A DNA stretch of 64,000 nt from JAIBJN01 sp963748205 (GTDB lineage Bacteria; Actinomycetota; Thermoleophilia; Gaiellales; Gaiellaceae): contig CAVVIB010000023.1 in the NCBI GenBank assembly GCA_963748205.1, positions 682,001 through 746,000 of the forward strand, given 5' to 3'. The position numbers were made by a program, and so were the translations under genes. Below are positions 31,614 through 42,639 of this stretch, in pieces; the stretch's first letter is position 1, and each line of letters starts with the position of its first letter. Under the pieces are notes generated by a model that did not search any database, had not been told where the DNA came from, and saw nothing but the letters and a program-made list of their open reading frames with translations.

Positions 31614-34601
31614 GTGAGCGCGCGGCGGAAGGCCGAGCGTTCCCGCGGATCCGCCTGGCGTGGACGCGGCATCATCGCGACGCTTTCGCTCGTGGTCCTG
31701 CTCGCGGCCGGAATCGCCCCCGTGGGCGCGCAGTCGCCGGTGCTCGACCCGATCGACAGCCAGAACTGGCTCGACCAGGGCCTCCTCACCTGGGACGACT
31801 ATGTCCCGGTGCCGGACGCCAAGCCGTCGTTCTACGACGTCGACTCGGTCGGGAGCCAGGTGCAGTACCGGACGGCGATCATCCTGGTCGACTATCCCGA
31901 CCAGCCGTTCCTGATCAGCCAGCCGCCGGGCTCGCACCCGTTCGGCAACCCGCAGCCGGGCTGGACACCCGTCCCGGCCGAGGACGTCAACGAGTGGATG
32001 TACGACTACTACGCCGTTCCCAACCAGTACAACGGCTTCAAGACGCTCCACAGCTACTGGATGGAGGACACGCACGGCCGGATCGGCATCGACGTCGAGG
32101 TCTTCGGCCCGTACCGGATGCCCGGCAAGCAGTTCGAATACGGGCTGGCCACCGACTTCAACGGCGCCGTCGGCAACCAGGCCAACTCGAGCTGTCCGGC
32201 AGGCCACACGTGCAACCGGAACATCCGCAACGACGGCCTCGCAGCCTTCCAGGCCGACACCGGCTGCGCGTCGCTGGCCTCCTGCGGCTACAACAACGGC
32301 TTCTACGTGACCGCCGGTCACGACGAGTCGTCCACCTGGCAGGAGTTCGGCGAGATGCTGTGGACCAACCGGGAAGACGTTCCGGCCGAGTTCGGGCCTC
32401 CCGGCGCCACGAGCGGCCCGGTGCTGAACAGCGCCGGCAACCCGATCCCGAACTGGGCGCCCACGCGCTACGTCCCGTGGACGTCCTGGCGGGCGGCGGC
32501 CAACCACTGGCCGAACGCCGGCGGCGGCACCTCGACGCAGGCAGAGAGCTCCGGGCAGAGCGTGTTCGCCCACGAGTTCAGCCACCTGCGGGGGCTGCCG
32601 GACAACTACAACAACCCGTTCGCCGACAACCAGCGGAACTACACCGGGTACTGGGAGATGATGAGCCGCGGGACGTTCAACGGCCCCGGCGGCACCCACA
32701 ACCGCTGGCAGATCCCGAACGCCGGCGGCTCGGCTCTCGGGCCGCACCACATGCTCCACTACAAGAACCAGCTCGGCGTCCTCGAGGCCGACGAGCAGGT
32801 CACCGTGCAGCGCGACGACCTCGCCGGCCAGGGTGCCGCCGTGGTTCGCGTCGTGTCGCGCGAGTCCGTGCCCGAGGGCTCGGACATCGCGGGCATCACG
32901 GTCAACTGGGGCAACCCGACCATCACCGGTCAGGTCACGAGCCCGTCGCCGCTGACGTTGAACCCGACGTACTTCACGAGCTCGCTGTTCCTGAACGGCA
33001 CGCTCACGGCCCCGGCGATCAACGCCGGGAACGGCTCGACTGCCGAGTTCGCCGCCATCGACGCCGCGGGCAAGATCGCGTTCATGCGGCGTGAGGGCAC
33101 GGGCGGCCTGACCCCGGCGCAGAAGGTGGCCAACGCCGCCGCCGCCGGCGCTGCGGCAGCGATCGTCTACAACAACACGACCGGGACGTTCACCGCGACG
33201 GTCGGGGAGAGCATCCCCGCGTTCTCGCTCTCGCAGGCACAGGGCGACGCGGTCATCGCGCTCCTCGCCTCGGGCCCCGTGACCATCGAGCTCGTCGGTC
33301 GCGGCGGCGACCTCGCCGGAAGCTGTGCCCGGCAGGGTCTCGACTCGTTCAACTGCGTGGGCACCGGCTACCTCGCGTATCGCCTCGAGGTCGCCGACCG
33401 GGTCGGCAACGACTCGTTCGCCCCGGGCCACGGCGTCCTCCTGTCGAAGAGCCGCAACAGCGGCACGCCGACGGTCGCGCTGGTCGACCCGAACCCGCAG
33501 GACATCGGGATGATCGACTTCTTCCGGCCGGACGGCACGCCCGTCGCGGTCGTGAGAGGCGACCCGCGTCAGCTCAACGACGCCTCGTTCCATGCAGGCA
33601 CGCGCTCGGACAGCGAGTACGAGCACGTGGACAACTTCAACCGGCTGCACTTCTACTTCATCGACAAGTTCCGCGATGCGGACGGAGTGCTGTACTACGA
33701 CCTCGGAGTCCGGCGGCTCGACGGCGCCGGCTCGTTCACGCGCGGCGTCGATCTCGGCACCGCGGTGAAGTCGACGTCCCAGCCGGACGCGGTTGCCTCG
33801 TGCACGTTCCCGCTGACGAACACGGGCCAGGCCGGCACCGGCGTCTTCGACTCGGACATCTACCGCCTCTCGGCGACCTCGTCGAGCGGCGACTGGGAGA
33901 TCACGCTCCCGAACGCCCTCGCCACCGCGAAGGCGGGCGCGACGACCCAGGTCGAGGTGCATGCGACCCGCACCGCCGGTAGCGGCGGGACGACGCTGAG
34001 CCTCACCGCGAAGTCGGAGACCGACTCGTCCAAGACGGACACGGCGACGTGCGCCCTGTCCGCCGCGGACGGCGCGGCGGTACACCGGCGGGCCCAGGCC
34101 AACGGCCAGCTCGTCCTGGACACGTCGATCGGCGCCTACGCCGGCGACGACGGGACGCGCCTCTACTCGAACGTCGACGTGCGGTCGACCGGCCTCAACG
34201 GCGACAACCCGCACGGGACGATCGAGTTCGCGTTCACCTCGGGCGGCAAGTCGTACCGGCTCGAGAGCGACGACATCGCCTCGCTGCGTGTCGCGCTCGA
34301 CGAGTCGAGCGACAAGGTATGCCGCGGAGCGAGGCCGAGCCAGGCACCGGCGAACTGGTGCACGGGCACGGCCGACATCCAGGCCACGGCAACGCTCTTC
34401 GACGACTCGAAGCAGCCGCAGGTCGCCGTCCTGGAGGGGCTCCGCCTCGAAGTGTCGATCACCGACCGGCGCACGCCGGGCGGCGTCGACTCGATCGCCA
34501 TCACCGCCTGGGACGGGAACAAGCAGGTCTTCTCCTCGTCCTGGAGCGGCTTCGCCGCCGTCGAGCAGGCGCTCGCCAGCGGCACCACGAGGGTCCAGTA
34601 A
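31614..34601 (+). CDS. Secreted M6-like metalloprotease with PA domain
   Basis: 995 residues. Sec signal peptide (about 18-40, GIIATLSLVVLLAAGIAPVGA). Zinc site AHEFSHLRGLPDNY with HExxH at about residue 320 and the downstream Asp ligand typical of M6 (immune-inhibitor-A) peptidases. A protease-associated (PA) domain follows at about 480-570 (KIAFMRREGTGGLTPAQKVA). Several cysteine pairs (CPAGHTC, CASLASC) suggest disulfides. The C-terminal third has no recognised domain. GTG start lies within a palindrome that could block translation; a short upstream frame overlaps it, so the true N-terminus could be longer if a base error is present. Paralogue at 36022. Confidence 0.85.
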   Translation: MSARRKAERSRGSAWRGRGIIATLSLVVLLAAGIAPVGAQSPVLDPIDSQNWLDQGLLTWDDYVPVPDAKPSFYDVDSVGSQVQYRTAIILVDYPDQPFLISQPPGSHPFGNPQPGWTPVPAEDVNEWMYDYYAVPNQYNGFKTLHSYWMEDTHGRIGIDVEVFGPYRMPGKQFEYGLATDFNGAVGNQANSSCPAGHTCNRNIRNDGLAAFQADTGCASLASCGYNNGFYVTAGHDESSTWQEFGEMLWTNREDVPAEFGPPGATSGPVLNSAGNPIPNWAPTRYVPWTSWRAAANHWPNAGGGTSTQAESSGQSVFAHEFSHLRGLPDNYNNPFADNQRNYTGYWEMMSRGTFNGPGGTHNRWQIPNAGGSALGPHHMLHYKNQLGVLEADEQVTVQRDDLAGQGAAVVRVVSRESVPEGSDIAGITVNWGNPTITGQVTSPSPLTLNPTYFTSSLFLNGTLTAPAINAGNGSTAEFAAIDAAGKIAFMRREGTGGLTPAQKVANAAAAGAAAAIVYNNTTGTFTATVGESIPAFSLSQAQGDAVIALLASGPVTIELVGRGGDLAGSCARQGLDSFNCVGTGYLAYRLEVADRVGNDSFAPGHGVLLSKSRNSGTPTVALVDPNPQDIGMIDFFRPDGTPVAVVRGDPRQLNDASFHAGTRSDSEYEHVDNFNRLHFYFIDKFRDADGVLYYDLGVRRLDGAGSFTRGVDLGTAVKSTSQPDAVASCTFPLTNTGQAGTGVFDSDIYRLSATSSSGDWEITLPNALATAKAGATTQVEVHATRTAGSGGTTLSLTAKSETDSSKTDTATCALSAADGAAVHRRAQANGQLVLDTSIGAYAGDDGTRLYSNVDVRSTGLNGDNPHGTIEFAFTSGGKSYRLESDDIASLRVALDESSDKVCRGARPSQAPANWCTGTADIQATATLFDDSKQPQVAVLEGLRLEVSITDRRTPGGVDSIAITAWDGNKQVFSSSWSGFAAVEQALASGTTRVQ

Positions 34602-34614
34602 CACGCACTGACTC

Positions 34615-34646
34615 GGAGGGGCGCCGGATTCGTCCGGCGCCCCTCC
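34615..34646 (+). terminator. Strong terminator after protease 1
   Basis: Perfect 14-bp stem GGAGGGGCGCCGGA / TCCGGCGCCCCTCC with a TTCG tetraloop, followed by GCTTGTTC. It closes the protease transcript 13 bp after its stop. Confidence 0.8.
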
Positions 34647-34710
34647 GCTTGTTCGCCCTCTCGGCGCGCGGCATACTCAGGCACGGGGCACGCGGCCGGG
34701 AGACGGCGCA

Positions 34711-35334
34711 ATGCACGCCCGGTCGATGAGAGACGACATGTATCAGCCACTCCGCGCAGCGGCCCGCGCTCTGGCGCTCGGGCTCGTCGTGCTGGTCGCC
34801 GCGGTCGCGTGCAGCGGCGGCGGCGGTGACGACGAGGAGTCGTTCGGCGGGGCGGAGGCGGTGCCGGGCCCGGTTCCCGGCGACGTCACATTCGTCGAGG
34901 ACGTCGAGGGAGGCGTGCCTGCGCCGGACTTCACGGCCGACCTCGTCGACGGGACGCCCCTGACGGCGAGCGACCTGTGGGCCGACCGCCCGGTCGTGGT
35001 CCTCTTCACCGCCAGCTGGTGCGAGAAGTGCAAGGCGGAGCACGAGAAGGTGGCCGAGGTGGTCGCCGAGCACGAAGGCGCGGCCATGATCGCGGTCGTT
35101 CCCGGCGACGACGCGGAGCCGGCTGCCGAGTACGCGAAGGAGCTCGAGCTCGACCATCCGGTGGCCGTCGGGAACGACGAGATCTGGCTCAACTGGGCCG
35201 CCCGCGAGCCACCGCTGGTCGTCCTGGTCGCGCCGGGGGGCAAGGTGATCCGCGGCTGGCCCGGCGGCGTCGAGCGGCAGGTGCTGGCGGAGGAGCTGGA
35301 CGCGCTCTACGAAGGCGCGACGTCGGGCCGATGA
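34711..35334 (+). CDS. TlpA-like thioredoxin-fold lipoprotein
   Basis: 207 residues. Lipoprotein signal (ALGLVVLVAAVACSGGG) followed by a thioredoxin-like domain with the redox motif WCEKC (in LFTASWCEKCKAEHEK), and the cis-Pro region EPPLVVLVAPGGK. Acts outside the membrane, probably reducing or isomerising disulfides of exported proteins. Located between two secreted proteases that contain paired cysteines, which suggests they are clients. Met codons at 34726 and 34738 are alternative starts; 34738 gives a compact signal peptide. Its stop overlaps the next lipoprotein start (ATGA). Confidence 0.85.
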   Translation: MHARSMRDDMYQPLRAAARALALGLVVLVAAVACSGGGGDDEESFGGAEAVPGPVPGDVTFVEDVEGGVPAPDFTADLVDGTPLTASDLWADRPVVVLFTASWCEKCKAEHEKVAEVVAEHEGAAMIAVVPGDDAEPAAEYAKELELDHPVAVGNDEIWLNWAAREPPLVVLVAPGGKVIRGWPGGVERQVLAEELDALYEGATSGR

Positions 35335-35783
35335 CGAGGCCCGGCCTCGCGGTCTGCCTCGCCGCAATCCTCCTCGCCGCTCCGGCGTGCGCGGGCGACG
35401 ACGACGGCGGCGGCGGCGAAGCCGGGGGCGACGAGCGGGTCATCCGCCTCGTGATCCCCGACAACAACATCCGCGTCGAGGGCGCCGAGTGCGCCGGCGC
35501 GCGGCCGTTCGAGGACCTGCACGCCAGCGCGCCCTACACGCTCGAGAGCGCCGACGGGGAGGTCCTCGTCGAGGGCGAGCTTCCCGCCGGGCACGCCGAG
35601 AACGCGGAGCCCGGCACCGACTGGGGCGTCGAGGAGATCCCGACCGTCTGCGTCATGCGGCTCGAGTTCGAGGACGTCCCCGCGTCCGAGACATACGTGC
35701 TGCGCCTCCCGGAGGCCGAGCCGATCGAGTTCGAGAGCCGCTACCTCACGGCGCGCGAGCCCCTCCAGCTCATCGTCGAGTAA
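35331..35783 (+). CDS. Lipoprotein of unknown function
   Basis: 150 residues from the ATG at 35331, overlapping the TlpA-like gene by four bases. Signal peptide AVCLAAILLAAPACAGDD with the lipid cysteine near residue 20, then a Gly/Asp linker and a beta-rich domain of about 115 residues (VIRLVIPDNNIRVEGAECAG, APYTLESADGEVLVEGELP). Two further cysteines (AECAG, PTVCVM) could form a disulfide, fitting its pairing with the thioredoxin-like lipoprotein. No family recognised. Confidence 0.75.
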   Translation: MTRPGLAVCLAAILLAAPACAGDDDGGGGEAGGDERVIRLVIPDNNIRVEGAECAGARPFEDLHASAPYTLESADGEVLVEGELPAGHAENAEPGTDWGVEEIPTVCVMRLEFEDVPASETYVLRLPEAEPIEFESRYLTAREPLQLIVE

Positions 35784-35823
35784 CGCGGGCCCGCGCGGCT
35801 GGAATTCCTTCCGCCGGTTGGCA

Positions 35824-35829
35824 TATAGT
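35824..35829 (+). promoter_or_regulatory. -10 box of the second protease leader
   Basis: TATAGT, 13 bp before the conserved block TCGGAACCGCGG, mirroring the arrangement at 31344. No convincing -35 is visible. Confidence 0.45.
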
Positions 35830-36021
35830 GCCGCCGTCGGAACCGCGGAGCCGGGCTACGAGGACTTCGGCCGCGGGACCGACCAAGGGGGGAACACGAG
35901 TCACGCACACGCACGCGGACAGGCTCGCTCGTCGGCAGGCAGGCGCTCTCGCGCTCTCCCGCGCATGGCGGTCATCGATGACGCCCGGGTGGGGAGCCCG
36001 GGCGGGAAGGAGAGTGCCTTC
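35830..36021 (+). ncRNA. Conserved 5' leader of protease 2 (candidate cis-regulatory RNA, copy 2)
   Basis: Same ordered blocks as copy 1: TCGGAACCGCGG (35837-35848), ACTTCGGCC (35864-35872), GACCA (35881), AGGGGG (35886), CACGAG (35895), GGCGGTCATC (35967-35976), GAAGGAGAG (36006-36014). The first stem is CCGCGG/CCGCGG (35843-35848 with 35871-35876). Its outer pair is C-G where copy 1 has U-A, a compensatory change. Near the 3' end CGCCCGGGT/GCCCGGGCG can pair just before the ribosome-binding site. The block between an upstream Met and 36022 reads as Ala/Arg-rich nonsense, so it is non-coding. Confidence 0.5.
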
Positions 36022-38100
36022 ATGAGTCACGTCCCACGCCGCCGGCGCGCGGTCATCGGCGTTCTGCTCGCGGTCGGGGTCTTCCTCGCCACGGCAGTCG
36101 CCGCGACCGCGGCGCCTCCGGGCTTCAAGCCGATCGACCAGCAGGAGGCCGAGTACCAGGACGACATGACCTGGGAGGACTACAGGACCGTCCCGGGCAC
36201 GGACTGGGCGAACCCCGCTCTGCAGCCCACGATCGAGAAGTGGAAGGTCGCGATCATCCTCACGGAGTTCGCCGACCAGCCGCTCAACATCACCATGCCG
36301 GCAGGCGCAACGGTCTTCGGCAACCCGCAGACCACGGCCAACAGCATCCCGCGGGCGCAGGCGGCGCAGTTCTACGAGGACTTCCTCAACACGCCGAGCC
36401 TGCTGAACCACTTCACGACGATGAACAGCTACTGGATGGAGACGTCGCTCGGCCGGTACGGCGTCGAGCTGGAGGCCTACGGCCCGTACACGCTGACGGG
36501 CAACCAGTGGGAGTACTGGCTCCGTGACGCCGGCAATGCCGGCTCGGCCTGTCCGACGGGCTTCACCTGCAACCGCAACGCCCGCACCGAGGTGCGCGCG
36601 CTGTGGGAGGCCGACGTCGGCCCCGCCGTGGTCGCGAGCTACGACAACATCATCTACCAGCAGGCCGGCCAGGACGAGAGCTCTACCTGGCAGGAGTTCG
36701 GCGAGATGATGTTCCAGACCATGAACGACGTCACCGAGGCGTTCGGGAACCCCGATCCGACGAAGCCGAACTGGTCCCCGACGCGTTACATCCCGTGGAC
36801 GTCGTTCGCAGCCGGCAAGGGCGTGTGGCCGAGCGCGGGCGGTAACACGTTCACGGCGGCCGAGAGCTCGGGCGCGGGCACGTACGCCCACGAGCTGAGC
36901 CACAACCTCGGCATCGCGGACAACTACAACAATCCCTACGGGATCCCTCAGCGGCGCGACTACTCGGGCCCATGGGACATGCTGAGCCGCGGCTCGTTCA
37001 ACGGCCCGGGAGGCCCGCACAGGCGCTGGCTGATCCCATCCACCGAGGGTGGGTCGCTCGGCGCGAGCCAGAACTTCCGGAACCGGATGGAGCTCGACAT
37101 CATCGACGAGCAGAACATCCTGCGACTCGACCGCAACGCGCTGGACGAGTCCGGCGTGGTCGTCGCACGGGTGACGGCGCGCGTCGCCGACCCGGGGCCC
37201 GACGGGCTGACCGGGGTCAACGTCGAGCTCAACCCCTCGCCCGACCTGGCCTTCCCGACGCGGGGAGACCAGTCGCCGGTGTGCAACATCAACACCGACC
37301 CGTTCTGCCCGGGGCCGACCGCCAACGCGGCGGGCGTCATCTCGCAGTCGAGTCTCTACAACAACTACACCGTCGAGACCGTCGACCGGCTCGGCGCGGA
37401 CTCGTTCACGCCAGGCCACGGCGTCCTCTTCTCGAGGACGAAGAACCAGGACAGCCTGCCGTTCGTCTACATCATGGACGCGCATCCCGAGGACATGAAC
37501 AAGGTCGACTTCCTCCGGCCTGACGGGACGCCCTCGATGGTGACGATCGCGGACTGGCGCCAGCTCAACGACGCCACGTTCCACGCCGGCCTCGAGTCCG
37601 GGAGCCAGTACGAGTACGTGGACGAGCCCAACCGGCTCCATTTCTACGTCATCGAGACGTTCCGTACGGGCGGCATCCGCTCGTACCAGGTCGCCGTCCG
37701 CTCGCTGGACGGCGACGGCCCGCAGCTTCGCGGCGTCGACCTCGCGAACGGCAAGGTCGGCAACCGGACGCGGGACGGCTGGAACGACTGCACGTTCAAC
37801 CTGAAGAACACGGGCAGGTTCGCCGCCACAGGCGCGGCTCACCCCGAGGACGTGGACGGCTACCTGCAGAACGACGTCTACCGGCTGTCGGCCTCGGTTT
37901 CGGGCGCCGGCTGGGAGGCGCAGCTCTACAACGCGCTCGCGACGGCGAAGTTCCGCCGCGACGTGGACGTGCCGGTCTTCGTGACCCGCACGGGAAGCGG
38001 GCCGAGCACGGCCACGGTCACGCTCACGGCGACCTCGGAGAGCGATCCGTCCAAGACGGACACCGCGACCTGCACGGTCAACGCGAGCGACCTGGGCTAG
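36022..38100 (+). CDS. Secreted M6-like metalloprotease, paralogue without PA domain
   Basis: 692 residues from the ATG at 36022, supported by GAAGGAGAG eight bases upstream. Signal peptide VIGVLLAVGVFLATAVAATA. Zinc site YAHELSHNLGIADNYNNPYG with HExxH at about residue 290, plus the shared blocks SSTWQEFGEM, TRYIPWTSF, MLSRGSFNGPGG and TFHAGLESGSQYEYVDEPNR that also occur in the protein at 31614. Compared with that paralogue it lacks the PA insert and the last 150 residues. Tandem duplication with divergence is the simplest origin. Confidence 0.85.
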   Translation: MSHVPRRRRAVIGVLLAVGVFLATAVAATAAPPGFKPIDQQEAEYQDDMTWEDYRTVPGTDWANPALQPTIEKWKVAIILTEFADQPLNITMPAGATVFGNPQTTANSIPRAQAAQFYEDFLNTPSLLNHFTTMNSYWMETSLGRYGVELEAYGPYTLTGNQWEYWLRDAGNAGSACPTGFTCNRNARTEVRALWEADVGPAVVASYDNIIYQQAGQDESSTWQEFGEMMFQTMNDVTEAFGNPDPTKPNWSPTRYIPWTSFAAGKGVWPSAGGNTFTAAESSGAGTYAHELSHNLGIADNYNNPYGIPQRRDYSGPWDMLSRGSFNGPGGPHRRWLIPSTEGGSLGASQNFRNRMELDIIDEQNILRLDRNALDESGVVVARVTARVADPGPDGLTGVNVELNPSPDLAFPTRGDQSPVCNINTDPFCPGPTANAAGVISQSSLYNNYTVETVDRLGADSFTPGHGVLFSRTKNQDSLPFVYIMDAHPEDMNKVDFLRPDGTPSMVTIADWRQLNDATFHAGLESGSQYEYVDEPNRLHFYVIETFRTGGIRSYQVAVRSLDGDGPQLRGVDLANGKVGNRTRDGWNDCTFNLKNTGRFAATGAAHPEDVDGYLQNDVYRLSASVSGAGWEAQLYNALATAKFRRDVDVPVFVTRTGSGPSTATVTLTATSESDPSKTDTATCTVNASDLG

Positions 38101-38121
38101 CCGGCTCGCACGAGTCCAAGA

Positions 38122-38153
38122 CCACGGCCCCCGCCGCTCGGCGGGGGCCGTGG
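38122..38153 (+). terminator. Terminator after protease 2
   Basis: Perfect 14-bp stem CCACGGCCCCCGCC / GGCGGGGGCCGTGG with loop GCTC, 22 bp after the stop. No T-run follows; still a very stable hairpin. Confidence 0.7.
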
Positions 38154-38201
38154 CGCTCACGATCGGATCCATGCGCGTGCTCGCACTGCTGCCCGGACGA
38201 G

Positions 38202-38624
38202 GTGAAGGAGGCCGTCCGCGAGGGCTGCCTGGAGGGGTTCCCCACGACCGTCGCCTGCCTGGACTCGTGGAACGCCCCCGGCAACGCAGCTTCCCGGGAG
38301 GCGTTGCCGGGGCGCGCCCTCGCCGGCGACGTCTACGTGATCGGTGCGGCTCACACGCCGGCGCTCGACGCCGTGGACGCGTGCGTCCTGGTGTTCGCCG
38401 GGTCGAGCGGCGATCCGTTCGCGACCCCCGACTGGCAGCCGGCCGCGATCCGGGTCCGGGCCGGGAGCGAGTGGGTCGGAGCCTCGGCGCTCCTCGGCGA
38501 CGTCATGAACCCGACGGCTGTCCGGGTCTCGGCCGCGAACGACCTCGAGTCGGTGGTCGTCATCCTCCCGCCCGAGCCTGCGGCGATCGTCCAGCCCGAC
38601 GGGATGCTGGCGGCCTCCAGCTAG
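38202..38624 (+). CDS. Hypothetical protein
   Basis: 140 residues from a GTG at 38202. Reads as a believable globular protein (GDVYVIGAAHTPALDAVDACVLVFAGSS, WQPAAIRVRAGSEWVGASALL) and ends in a short Ala/Ser tail. No family recognised. The GTG has no strong ribosome-binding site; the same frame is open further upstream, where it would encode several cysteines (CVCSHCC), so the true start could be earlier. It sits alone between the protease terminator and hpf. Confidence 0.5.
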   Translation: MKEAVREGCLEGFPTTVACLDSWNAPGNAASREALPGRALAGDVYVIGAAHTPALDAVDACVLVFAGSSGDPFATPDWQPAAIRVRAGSEWVGASALLGDVMNPTAVRVSAANDLESVVVILPPEPAAIVQPDGMLAASS

Positions 38625-38671
38625 CGACAGCCCGGGTAGGCTGCGGCGACAGACCGACGAGGGAGGCTCCT

Positions 38672-39214
38672 GTGAGACTTCAGGTCAAGGGCAAGAACGT
38701 CGAGGTCAGCGACACCCTCAAGGCCTACGCCGAGGAGAAGGTCGGCAAGCTCGACAAGCACCTGAACGAGTCCGCCCAGCTCGAGGTCGAGCTCGCGGTG
38801 GAGAAGAACCCGTCCATCGCCGAGAACCAGATCGCCGAAGGCACGATCTGGACGAAAGGGCCCGTGCTCCGCGCGCGCGAGAGCTCGTCCGACATGCGCG
38901 CCTCGATCGACCAGCTCGTCGAGAAGCTCGAGCGGCAGGCCCGGCGGCTGCGCGACAAGCGGCGGCCGAGCTCGCGCCGAGGGAACGCGACCGAGCCCGA
39001 GTCCTTCCCGGTCGTCGCCGACGAGGAGGCCCCCTTGATCGTGAAGACGAAGCAGTTCGCCGTGAAGCCGATGACGCCCGAGGAGGCCGTGCTCCAGCTG
39101 GAGCTGATCGGCCACGACTTCTTCGTCTTCCAGAACGCGGACACGAACGACGTGAACGTCGTCTACCGCCGGCGCGACGGCAACTACGGGCTGATCGAGC
39201 CGCAGATCGCTTGA
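38672..39214 (+). CDS. hpf: Long-form ribosome hibernation promoting factor
   Basis: 180 residues from the GTG at 38672 with GGGAGG at 38661. N-terminal S30AE/RaiA domain (1-100, LQVKGKNVEVSDTLKAYAEE, KLDKHLNESAQLEVELAVEK), a charged linker, and the C-terminal dimerisation domain (about 125-178, VKTKQFAVKPMTPEEAVLQL, DFFVFQNADTNDVNVVYRRR). Long HPF dimerises idle 70S ribosomes into 100S particles. It precedes a small unknown gene and secA, a common genomic order. Confidence 0.93.
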   Translation: MRLQVKGKNVEVSDTLKAYAEEKVGKLDKHLNESAQLEVELAVEKNPSIAENQIAEGTIWTKGPVLRARESSSDMRASIDQLVEKLERQARRLRDKRRPSSRRGNATEPESFPVVADEEAPLIVKTKQFAVKPMTPEEAVLQLELIGHDFFVFQNADTNDVNVVYRRRDGNYGLIEPQIA

Positions 39215-39752
39215 CGGGCGCCGACGACATCCGCGACCCGGGAGTCTTCCGCTGGGTCGAGACCGGCGTCTCCGGGACTCCCACGCGCGCGCGAATGGGA
39301 CGCGACCGCGCTCGTGCAGGTGCCGTCCCTCCGCGGCTACGAGGCCAACGAGCTCGAGTTCCGCGTCTTCGCGGACGGCACCGTCGTCGGCGACGTGCCT
39401 CCCGAGGCCGTCGGCGAGCTGACGCGCGACCTCGGGCTCAAGCCGCCCCTCGTCGTGCAGGCCGTCCGCCAGTGGCGACTCGGAGTGGACGGTGGGCGCC
39501 CTTCGGCTCGACTCCGACCTCGTCTCCCTCCCAACCAGCATCGCGGCGACGTCGCTCGAGGTAGCCGTGCCGCCCGACGGCGAAACGATCCTTCTGGTCG
39601 ACGGCGACATCGCCACCGAGGTCCCGGAGGGGCCCGAGGGCGAGGCGCTCGCGACGCTCGAGAGCCTTGGCGCAGCTCGCTTTCAGGCTTTCGTCGCGCA
39701 TGCCGATAGGGTGGAGGACGGTCGGTGGGAGCTGACCATCGACCCTCTGTGA
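39211..39752 (+). CDS. Hypothetical protein between hpf and secA (two frameshifts)
   Basis: Three consecutive frames assemble into one 179-residue product if one base is removed near 39287 and another near 39478: an N-terminal DIRDPGVFRWVETGVSG, a middle WDATALVQVPSLRGYEANEL, and a C-terminal GALRLDSDLVSLPTSIAATS. A TTG at 39211 overlaps the hpf stop. The rejoined length is an exact multiple of three, supporting the reconstruction. No family recognised; the pattern of short beta strands suggests a small domain. Alternatively the gene is genuinely decayed. Confidence 0.55.
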
Positions 39753-39779
39753 CGACACCCCTCTCGCTACCCTGAACTG

Positions 39780-42473
<2,694 letters not shown>

Positions 42474-42639
42474 CCGCGGCCGCTTCCTCAGCCTCTTTCA
42501 CGCTCTCGGCACGTTGCGTCACCCACGGGTGCGCCTTTCCTCGCTAGCGTCCAAAGCGGGTGGTGGCCCGGGGTGGCCCCTCGGGCAGGGCCCAACGTGA
42601 CCGGTCGGAGCCGTTCGACGGGGGCGGTACCATCCACGC

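Noticed and set aside
31509..34604. 1,031-residue minus-strand open frame
   Set aside because: Antisense shadow of the PA-domain metalloprotease.
35890..36000. c-di-GMP-I (GEMM) riboswitch suggested by CACGCACA in the protease 2 leader
   Set aside because: The rest of the GEMM core (AAACC, GACGCAAAGC, GGTAGCCGGGTT) is missing, and copy 1 does not preserve the motif.
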